From: Amycolatopsis balhimycina FH 1894
Lineage (GTDB): Bacteria > Actinomycetota > Actinomycetes > Mycobacteriales > Pseudonocardiaceae
Direction of reading: 5' to 3'
Length of the DNA stretch: 64,000 nucleotides
NCBI RefSeq assembly: GCF_000384295.1
Contig: NZ_KB913037.1
Coordinates: 3,024,649 to 3,088,648 of the forward strand
The position numbers were made by a program, and so were the translations under genes. Shown here in pieces: positions 19,587-26,722 of this stretch; position 1 is the first letter of the stretch; every line of letters starts with the position of its first letter. Below the pieces are notes generated by a model, which was given only the letters and a program-made list of their open reading frames with translations, was not told the DNA's origin and made no database searches.

Positions 19587-20045
19587 GACAGCCGGCCGAA
19601 CACACTCACCCACCGCGGGTCACCCAGCAGCGGCATCGCCGCCGGCGTCAGCGGGCCGTGATCCTGAAGCCGGGGCAGAGTGGTTGCGACCAGGTCGACC
19701 CGTCCGGCCGCGGTGCTCACGAGGGGCATGGCCTGGGCGTGCGCGCGCAGGTCGGCGAGCCGGCGCTCGAGCACGGGCTGCTCGGAACCGGACAGGACAA
19801 TCAGGACCCGCGGGAACCGGGGATACCGCTCTCGCCATGCGGGCTTCCGGCATGCCCCAGCTAGGGCGTGGTCGTGACAGCGGATGTAGCCGGCAAGCTT
19901 GCGGGCCAGCCGAGCGACCGGCATCGTCGCGCGGTCCAGCTCGACGAACAGCGTCCGCTGGGACCGGCGTCCGGCCTCTTCGAGGACGTAGTGCAGGACG
20001 GCGTCGACGATCACGACGCCCCGTCGATCTCCCGTGCCGCTCAGA
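19583..20045 (-). pseudogene. Replication-relaxation family protein, C-terminal remnant
   Basis: About 150 codons matching the C-terminal half of actinobacterial replication-relaxation proteins: QRTLFVELDRATMPVARLA, then RYPRFPRVLIVLSG and RLQDHGPLTPAA. The N-terminal winged-helix half is gone; the frame beyond about 20045 is unrelated and is overlapped by a transposase fragment on the other strand. The family belongs to plasmids and integrative conjugative elements. Confidence 0.78.
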
Positions 20046-20220
20046 TCCGCCCGCTGATGCCCGGCGGCCCTGGCTGCGCTGACGTGTGCCTGATCTCCAT
20101 TCGCGACGGTTCGGCCAGCACCAGCCATACTGCCGAGCCAGCGCAGCGCGCGAGCATCCCACGCGGATTCCCGTTCCCCAGCAACGAAAAAACTGACGCC
20201 AGCGCGGACAGCGACCGCAA

Positions 20221-20466
20221 TTGGCCGACCGCTACCGAACCGAAGGCGTGGCCGGGATGACCGACCGCAACTGCCGTCCACACCACAGCCCGAACCGCAC
20301 GCCGGCCCCGGTGGTGCGGCAGATCGTGTGGTGGCGCCGGCGGTTAGGCCCGATCCAGATCGGCGGCCGGCTCGGCCTGCCGGCATCGACCGTGCACGCG
20401 GTGCTGACCCGCTGCCGGATCAACCACCTGTCCCGCATCGACCGGGTTACCTCGCTCACGCCCTGA
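20221..20466 (+). pseudogene. IS481-family transposase, N-terminal fragment
   Basis: About 81 codons with RPHHSPNRTPAP and LGPIQIGGRLGLPASTVHAV, the helix-turn-helix region of IS481-type transposases, ending soon after HLSRIDRVT. The DDE domain that should follow is absent, and no terminal repeats were found. Confidence 0.8.
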
Positions 20467-20744
20467 TTCGGCCTCAATCGAAGTCGATCGACGCCGCTAT
20501 GGAGCATAAATGCTCCCTCGTTTGTGACCATCAAGAGGGGAAGGTGGCTGGTCAGAGTGCTCCGGTCGTGGTGATCGGGAAGTCGATCGACCGGTCCTCT
20601 GAGGTGACGTGGACGGCCAGCGCTGCCGAGCGGCCCCGATCCAGTTGATGTTGTCCTGGATGTTGCGATCCTCGCTGGTCCCGGATGGCCAGCGTTGCGC
20701 GCACGCTGCGTGGCTTGGCCGGCGCCGTCGACTGGTTGCGATCC

Positions 20745-20860
20745 TCGCACACGCGAATGGCGAGCGTGGTGTCGCCCAGCCGCTCGTAGACCGGCAGTTC
20801 GACGTCGCGGCGGATGCGCAGGGCCTCGTCGTAGTCCCGCCCCAGCAGTGGATGTTAGCT
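20745..20860 (-). pseudogene. Tetratricopeptide-repeat protein fragment
   Basis: A minus-strand stretch of about 38 codons (RDYDEALRIRRDVELPVYER, then LGDTTLAI) is a typical unit of the repeated TPR arrays in actinobacterial NB-ARC/TPR proteins. Both sides are broken. It abuts the 3' end of the oxygenase gene, marking the island boundary. Confidence 0.7.
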
Positions 20861-21826
20861 GTATTTGGCCAAAATAACGCAAGAGTCGGCGCGCATTGCA
20901 AATTCAATTGCCCGACCAGACTGGGCAATGAACGTCCTTAGCAGAAATCGATCGGTGCCGTCCAGGCGGGCCGGGTAGGAGGAACGTCCATGCATGGATC
21001 TCTTGTTGTCGAGAATAAGGAGATCTCCGGCTACAAGAACAATCTTGGTTCGACGCTCACGATACAGCGTGATTACCAGGTCTAGCAGATCTTGCGATTC
21101 AACAGTTAGCCCCTTGGTGAGAGTTTCATCTATGGTGATAAATGGCTCGTTGTAGTCTCCTTGCAGCAGCGAAATCGGGCCACGTGTAGCCGTCAAACCG
21201 AACCCTTGATCGAGCATTCTAAATGAGGTATCTACACCGGTTTCCCACATAGGCTCAAATAATCTATCGCGCTGATCCGGCGACATGCATTGGGTTATCT
21301 CGACAGCCGGGAAGATGTACGTATGAGCACTTGGATCGGATCTCAGACATGCAAGACTCAAGAAATCAGGTCGGAGTGGACTAAAACATTGCTCGGTATG
21401 CCCATCAAGTTCAACGTCGTAGCTAACGCTCGTCTGAAGACTCCCCTCGTCAATTGAGGGGGCGAGATCGTGAAATAGTTGCCCCGATGCTTGGGTTTCA
21501 TAGGCGATCATCGACCCCAATCGCTGATTAATGATCGCTTGCACTCGGGCGAGCAGAGTACCTTGCCCGACATGGGTACTATTTCCTTGAGGGGTCGGCG
21601 GGACCGTCCCCATAGGGAGATTAGAGATAATTAGAGCAGATCCGTGTGATCGACTAAAGAATTCCTCAATGCGGCCACGGAGGCGCACCGGAAGGTCGGC
21701 TGCCAAAAGGCCGGCTTGAGTGCAGTATTCTTGCTGTTTTTGCGGGCTTACTTCAAGCTGCGTTGCCAAGTGGAGGATCTGCTGTTGTTCAATGTTTGTT
21801 ACCACTAAGGCGGCGACCTCAGCCAT
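20855..21826 (-). CDS. Fe(II)/2-oxoglutarate-dependent oxygenase (clavaminate-synthase/AsnO-like)
   Basis: 323 aa. The facial-triad motif is of the H-x-E form: HTE at 143-145, within the family context SPLRPDFLSLACLR. The distal ligand is His279 in SMHGRSSYPARLDGTDR, with a 2-oxoglutarate-binding Arg (Arg293 or Arg297) after it. This HTE form is typical of the clavaminate synthase/asparagine-arginine beta-hydroxylase group, so hydroxylation of a free or carrier-bound amino acid is the best guess. The ATG at 21826 has GGGAG five bases upstream; a longer frame to 21883 exists. Base composition is visibly AT-richer than in the flanks, suggesting recent transfer together with the next gene. All iron ligands are intact. 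Confidence 0.88.
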   Translation of the reverse strand: MAEVAALVVTNIEQQQILHLATQLEVSPQKQQEYCTQAGLLAADLPVRLRGRIEEFFSRSHGSALIISNLPMGTVPPTPQGNSTHVGQGTLLARVQAIINQRLGSMIAYETQASGQLFHDLAPSIDEGSLQTSVSYDVELDGHTEQCFSPLRPDFLSLACLRSDPSAHTYIFPAVEITQCMSPDQRDRLFEPMWETGVDTSFRMLDQGFGLTATRGPISLLQGDYNEPFITIDETLTKGLTVESQDLLDLVITLYRERRTKIVLVAGDLLILDNKRSMHGRSSYPARLDGTDRFLLRTFIAQSGRAIEFAMRADSCVILAKYS

Positions 21827-21972
21827 AGGTACTCCCGATTTCACGTGCGCCAGTTTGAGACGCCTTATAGGAAGGTAAGACAATTAAACCTGCGGCCCAA
21901 TAACCATCTGCGACCAACGAGAAAGAAATACAGGCCGAACGAAGGCCGCAGGCTCAATTGCCAGACAGACCT

Positions 21973-23724
21973 TTAGTTTTTTGTTCCTACCGCAAGTATC
22001 GCCGGCATGGGGATCGAAACGCTTCCATCTCCATTCTGGAACTGTCGACCAGTTTCCCGCACGCGTTTCTCGATCTTGTTGCGGGTGGGAGCATCTTGCG
22101 CGCGAAGCAGGCCACCAGTCCGCGCTGTCCCGTGCAGAAACGCCGAAAAAAGATCATCCAGGTCGTCAAGTTGCCATGTCAAATCGAGCAGTATGACCTT
22201 CGGCGCCCCAAATCCTGCGGCAGTAAGAGCAACTCGACACTCATCCGGGCGACTGTAATAGAAGAAGTCAGGACCATGGGGAACAGTCACATGCTGGCCG
22301 TATTCGCTGACAGCCTTGAGGATGACAGAAAATCCCACAGCCTCCTCTGGCGGCGCCCATACAGTAAAGCCAAATCGGCCGCCTCGTTTTAGGACTCGAA
22401 ACGCCTCGCTGATAGCTTTCTCAGGATTGCCGAGATGCAGCATTCCAAAATTCATTGAGATCGCATCGAAAGTCTCTTTCTCGAAGGGCAAACCCTCGGC
22501 ATCACCCTCCTGGAACGTGACATGGGGAAATAGAGATTGAGCTTTTTGGACCATCTGTGGAGAAAAGTCCATGCCAAGAACATCTGCCTTACGATCCGCC
22601 GCAATTGCAGCAGCGTAACCTGGGCCACTGGCGACATCAAGGAGCTTGGTGGATTCAGTCACGCCAATAGCGTCAAGCAACGAGCTTGCAGCCTTTTGCG
22701 TCAAGCGCCCCCAAGCCATATGGTATTTCTCCACCGCGCCTTGCCAGCCTGAGAACTCAAATTCCCGGAAAGCTACCGGATCTTGCGACGTATTAACTGA
22801 CACGTGACCTCCTGCGCCGATTTGTTGACTCAGTATCGAGCCAGGGTTATATGGAACAGCCATTTGCCGTAGCTGTTGAAACATAGAATAGTAGCGCGCA
22901 GTATCAGCAGGGTTCGCCGTCACGTTGAGACTGGTAACCCTATCATCCGGTCCACGGATTGCTTCCCAGCCGAACTTTTGCGCACTTTCCACCAAGAAGA
23001 ACTTTCGGAGATACGGTGGAACTTGCATGACATTCACCAGAAGCACTTCGACCCCCAGTTTGACTTGAGCGCCCAGAACCCCTTGCACCTCTGCGGAATC
23101 CGTCACTTCCTCATCATCACGTATAAAGAAGATTCGGGTAATCGAGCCGCCAGCTGCTACGAAATTCTTGATTGTTCGCTCAACATAATCTCCCAGCCAA
23201 AACCATTTACGATAAGGAAGACTGGTCGCAAAGAAAGTCGAACCCGAATTTTCCTCGTGCGCTCGCCGGTGGTAATTGCGATAGCTTTCCATATCGTTTA
23301 ACTGGAACCGTCGCTCATTCAACACTTGTGTCGGCGTTCTGAACGATGCCTCCAGATAAGGACGAAATACCCTAAGTAGAGCGGGGTCCACCTGTTCGAT
23401 GAGAGATGGAAACGTGTCGATATGCGACGAAGAGACATGCGTTGCAAGCCTGCCAATCTCGCCTCGCAGATCTACGTTGTTGTTTTTCATATCATTGCGC
23501 AGTTCAACGAGCTCGTCGCGTAGTCGACTCGACCACATCGGTACATTGATAGCGAGAACCGTCAGTACCAGGCCGCCCACCAGCAACGTCAACTGCGGCA
23601 ACTTCTGCGCAAGCGCAGGTACGTCGAGGAGCCCAACGAGGTCAAGCAGGCCAACGGTGACACTGGCGAGGCCGGACAACGCAAGAACAAGCCGCTCGAC
23701 CGACACACGCCTGGTTCGCTTCAC
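21973..23724 (-). CDS. Membrane-anchored protein with C-terminal SAM-dependent methyltransferase
   Basis: 583 aa. Two hydrophobic helices (about 10-35 and 42-62) are followed by a charged helical linker. A soluble domain at about 150-300 includes FFATSLPYRKWFWLGDY and ITRIFFIRDDEEV, with VLLVNVM later. It has a PLD/TrmB-sensor-like feel but no HKD motif. From about residue 330 there is a class I methyltransferase: motif I LLDVASGPG at about 359-367, acidic residue after beta-2 (VLGMDFS), motif GDAEGLPFE and LKRGGRFGF. Attaching a small-molecule-type methyltransferase to the membrane behind an extra domain is unusual. It is 146 bp upstream of the oxygenase on the same strand and shares its AT-richer composition, so the two probably act together. 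Confidence 0.8.
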   Translation of the reverse strand: MKRTRRVSVERLVLALSGLASVTVGLLDLVGLLDVPALAQKLPQLTLLVGGLVLTVLAINVPMWSSRLRDELVELRNDMKNNNVDLRGEIGRLATHVSSSHIDTFPSLIEQVDPALLRVFRPYLEASFRTPTQVLNERRFQLNDMESYRNYHRRAHEENSGSTFFATSLPYRKWFWLGDYVERTIKNFVAAGGSITRIFFIRDDEEVTDSAEVQGVLGAQVKLGVEVLLVNVMQVPPYLRKFFLVESAQKFGWEAIRGPDDRVTSLNVTANPADTARYYSMFQQLRQMAVPYNPGSILSQQIGAGGHVSVNTSQDPVAFREFEFSGWQGAVEKYHMAWGRLTQKAASSLLDAIGVTESTKLLDVASGPGYAAAIAADRKADVLGMDFSPQMVQKAQSLFPHVTFQEGDAEGLPFEKETFDAISMNFGMLHLGNPEKAISEAFRVLKRGGRFGFTVWAPPEEAVGFSVILKAVSEYGQHVTVPHGPDFFYYSRPDECRVALTAAGFGAPKVILLDLTWQLDDLDDLFSAFLHGTARTGGLLRAQDAPTRNKIEKRVRETGRQFQNGDGSVSIPMPAILAVGTKN

Positions 23725-24124
23725 CTCGCCAGATAGTAGCGGAACGCGGCAAGAGCGTGAGCTCGCTCGAATCGTCCGATGCGGTGAATGCAGAGAGCCT
23801 CGGAGCCTACCTAGGTGGCTGGCGTTTCGGCGTGGCGGTGCCCCACCTGCGGTGATCGTTCAGGTGAATAGACGGGTGACGTTGGGGCGGACACCACGAC
23901 AGATCGAGAGATGAGTCCAGCACACGCCGCCGACCCACCAACCCCCGCCTGCTTTGCCACTTCTAGCACGGCCGGAAGATCCGATCCGACCGGGCCGAAC
24001 GCGGTGCACCAGTCGCGGTTGGCTTGTTGCTTTCTATCGTCAACACGGCACGAGGCTCGCAGATCACCCGTGTGGGTGACTACTCGGCTGTCAGCGGGTT
24101 TGCCGGTTTGAGCCACGCGAGCGG
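23725..24124. other. Intergenic region, no supported gene
   Basis: Short frames on both strands without motifs. It holds the promoter side of the membrane-methyltransferase gene. Composition returns to high GC here, marking the other boundary of the AT-richer island. Confidence 0.4.
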
Positions 24125-24274
24125 GAGTGTATCGAGGACCGGGCGGTCAATCTTCCCGCTGAGTTGGAGAATCACGGTATCGTGCAGCGTCCGTTGAGTT
24201 TCGTCACCCACCGTATGGGTGGGCTGGTGGTCAAGGAGATGTTGCCGCACTCGGCAGAGGGGCGTGGCGGCTAG
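24125..24274 (+). pseudogene. Alpha/beta hydrolase fragment lacking the nucleophile
   Basis: About 49 codons (GIVQRPLSFVTHRMGGLVVK) match the nucleophile-elbow region of PGAP1/lipase-like proteins, which normally read VTHSxGGLV. Here the serine position is Arg. No other part of the enzyme is present. Confidence 0.6.
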
Positions 24275-24361
24275 GCCGGGTTCGTCGCGCCGGGCGGGCG
24301 AGTTCGCGAGCCACCCACCGGGCTACGAGTCGTCACCGGCGCCCAACAGACCGAGCCAACC

Positions 24362-24783
24362 TCAGACCGGCGAACTGGTGAGCACGTCCATCGCGTGACG
24401 GCGGTGAGCGGCAAAGAGGCGGAGTGCCGCGAGGTCCCGGGCGCGCAGGGCCGCGGCCAGAGCGTGGTGCTCCTGCGGGATACCGCCGAGGTACCCCTCG
24501 GTACTGCGGCCGATGCGGGTCAGCGGGAACAGGTGGACCTGGCACCGGATGGCCTCCCAGGCCGCGACGAGACGCCGATGGCCGGCGGCGGCGAAGACAG
24601 CATCGTGGAACGCGATGTCCAGGCCCACCATCACGTGCGGATCCGTGGCGTGGCCCATCGCCCCAGTCGCCTTCTCGATGACGGCGAGATCCTCGTCCGA
24701 CGCGTGCGCGATCACCTGCTCGACCGCGAGGTCCTCGAGCGCGCCGCGCAGGCTGTCGAGCTCGACGACGTCGGCCGGGTCCT
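24362..24783 (-). pseudogene. GntR (FadR-type) regulator, C-terminal fragment
   Basis: About 140 codons from ELDSLRGALEDLAVEQVIA through LDIAFHDAVFAAAGHRRLV to HRRHAMDVL and a stop. This is most of the FCD ligand-binding domain of FadR/VanR-type GntR regulators. The N-terminal winged helix is absent: homology stops near 24783, exactly where IS630 sequence begins on the opposite strand. The element's insertion or deletion probably removed the DNA-binding half. Confidence 0.8.
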
Positions 24784-25251
24784 AAAGAAAACGGAACTGC
24801 GTCCTCATCTGAGGAAGTGCTGGAACATCCCGCTACGGGTGAACGCGGAGTTCGCCGCCCGCATGGAGGACGTGCTCGCTGTCTACTCCCGGCCGCGCGA
24901 CGCCGCCCGCCCGGTCGTGTGCATGGACGAGAACCCTGGCCCAGCGAACCAATCGACTGGGCCGGGCCTCTACGAAGCCTTCACGCCCGACGAGGCCTTC
25001 GCCCTCGCCCAGCGCCTGCAGATCCACCACACCCCCAAACACGGGTCCTGGCTCACCATCGCCGAGATCGAACTCTCCGCACTGTCCCCGGCAATGTCCC
25101 GACCGCCGCATCAGCGACCTCGACACCCTCAACGCCGAACTCGCCGCCTGGCAACACGCCATCAACACCGAACAACGTCAAGTCCGCCGGCAGTTCACAC
25201 CACCGACGACGCACGCGTCAAACTCCGCCACCCATACCCCGAGAATTGGCC
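24784..25251 (+). pseudogene. IS630-family transposase, decayed
   Basis: Pieces in order: NAEFAARMEDVLAVYSRP, VVCMDE (first catalytic Asp region), then after a gap HHTPKHGSWLTIAEIELS, then in other frames RRISDLDTLNAELAAWQ and DARVKLRHPYP. These are the catalytic region and tail of an IS630-type DDE transposase, with at least one internal deletion and two frameshifts. Not functional. Confidence 0.8.
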
Positions 25252-25266
25252 ACGACAATCTACTAG

Positions 25267-25597
25267 AAGTGGCCACCGGGTGATGGGTGGTGATCAGCCG
25301 ACCGTCGGTGTAGCTCAGCTGCCGATCATCGTGAAGGGTGGATCACATGCCGCCCTTGTACGGACGCCTTGCCAAACCGCGGAGAGAAGTATGATCGTAC
25401 CGCGCAGAGTTGCCCACAATTCGAGAATTGTACACTCGGTCGCATCTCGCACCGTGTGAAATGCACCAACCTCGCGCAACAGTGATCGTCGGATACTCCC
25501 CAATAAACCGTTGCAGAATGAACCCTTTCGCCGCTTGACAGCCCATACCACAAGAGGAGACTAGCTACGTGCCTCCCCGTCATCCGCTGGAGGAGAA
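25267..25597. promoter_or_regulatory. Upstream region of the CHAT island, block A
   Basis: A non-coding interval before the first gene of the large island. It is clearly AT-richer than the genes around it. A TTGACA hexamer occurs at 25535-25540, but no good -10 lies at the right distance. GGAGGAG precedes the ATG at 25598. Confidence 0.4.
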
Positions 25598-26014
25598 ATG
25601 ACATACGACGCCGACGACCTGGACGCAATCAACGTCGTACTCGATCAATTTCCGGATATCAGTGATCTCGTCGACGACGTGCGCTCTCTTGATTTCCTGA
25701 CATACCCCATCGACTCACTGAAAACCCTTTTCGAAAACGCAGGCGAGCGTCCGGAAAGGACTGTTCCACTCGAAGCCCTCCGCCGGGCTCCCGCGTTCTA
25801 TTTCCCGCTCGCCTCCAAGGCGGATCTGGTCGCCAAGCTCCTGGAGCTTCGGCGCCATCCGTTGCCCGCCCGGGCTCCACTGCCTCCACTGCCTCCGCTC
25901 CCTGACACAACGGGGAGAGGACATCCCGGCGAATCCACCGTGTTCGTGACCGAAGGCGGTCCGCTGGCGCGTCCGCGAGTGGAGCACACGCCTACTGCGC
26001 CTGCCGGGGAGTGA
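25598..26014 (+). CDS. Small acidic protein of unknown function, first gene of block A
   Basis: 138 aa with a strong ribosome site (GGAGGAG). The first 60 residues are acidic and probably helical (DLDAINVVLDQFPDISDLVD), followed by APAFYFPLASKADLVAKLL. The C-terminal third is a disordered Pro-rich tail (LPARAPLPPLPPLPD). There is no signal peptide or membrane segment. The next gene starts 12 bases after its stop. I considered a gasdermin or a toxin-immunity role because of the downstream protease, but nothing in the sequence supports either. Unrecognised; possibly an adaptor or regulator of the system. Confidence 0.7.
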   Translation: MTYDADDLDAINVVLDQFPDISDLVDDVRSLDFLTYPIDSLKTLFENAGERPERTVPLEALRRAPAFYFPLASKADLVAKLLELRRHPLPARAPLPPLPPLPDTTGRGHPGESTVFVTEGGPLARPRVEHTPTAPAGE

Positions 26015-26026
26015 GAGGAACCAGCC

Positions 26027-26686
26027 GTGCAAGCATTCCGGGTGAAGTGGTTCGGCGCCGTCACCCCGGCGCCCGGTGCGACGTTCAGACGGCCGGGAGG
26101 CCCGGCCATCCTGCCGGACGGTCCCCCGCGCGTCGACCCCGTGGGCGCCACCGTCTACACGTTCCTGGATTCGCTGCGCCCTTACGAAACGATCGAAGTC
26201 TTCTCGCCGCACTATTACACCGTCACCACCAGCACCGGGCCGCCAGTACAACTGGACACTCCCACCGCCAATCTCGTCTACGTGGGCCTGAGCCATCAAT
26301 GGCCATACGCTCTCGCGTGGGCGGAACTGGAGAACGGCTCCCTGCTCGACGACGGCGATGTCATTCGGGCCGACATCCGACCGGGCACGGTGCCTGCCGA
26401 GGTCGTCGAGTTCCGGATCACCAGCATGCTGTGGTGGTGGAAGGAGATCAACGTTCCGGATGGCGAGACCGGCAGTTCGTGGAACATCCACACGGGAGCC
26501 GTATGGGGCGGCGCGCGCCGCTTCGAAGACACGGTCGGACTCTGGACGCATCAGGTGCGCAACGGCCAGCGGCTGTCCTTCCGCAAAGCCAAGACGGCCG
26601 GCCTGGTCAGCACAACCTACGTTCTCGGCGGACTTGAGCGCCTCGCCGGTGGCACGCGCGTGACGTTCGACTGGGTTCGTGAGTGA
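26027..26686 (+). CDS. Unknown beta-rich protein, block A
   Basis: 219 aa, starting at GTG 26027. It is Trp/Tyr-rich and beta-like (VYTFLDSLRPYETIEVFSPH, and FRITSMLWWWKEINVP), with no cysteine-rich or catalytic motif, no signal peptide and no membrane helix. The pattern suggests a compact beta-sandwich or jelly-roll. It lies tightly between the small acidic gene and the phospholipase-like gene, so it is part of the same transcript. No family recognised. Confidence 0.7.
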   Translation: MQAFRVKWFGAVTPAPGATFRRPGGPAILPDGPPRVDPVGATVYTFLDSLRPYETIEVFSPHYYTVTTSTGPPVQLDTPTANLVYVGLSHQWPYALAWAELENGSLLDDGDVIRADIRPGTVPAEVVEFRITSMLWWWKEINVPDGETGSSWNIHTGAVWGGARRFEDTVGLWTHQVRNGQRLSFRKAKTAGLVSTTYVLGGLERLAGGTRVTFDWVRE

Positions 26687-26722
26687 TGTCCCACGGCGAG
26701 CACCGGAGACGAGGAGGGCGTG

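Noticed and set aside
19583..20386. A full-length 267-aa replication-relaxation protein
   Set aside because: Only the C-terminal 150 residues match the family; the upstream part is antisense to an IS481 fragment and is Arg/Ser/Gly-rich filler.
25598..26686. Gasdermin next to a CHAT protease
   Set aside because: Bacterial gasdermins often sit beside such proteases, but neither small protein here has the size, N-terminal hydrophobic helix or sheet pattern of the family.
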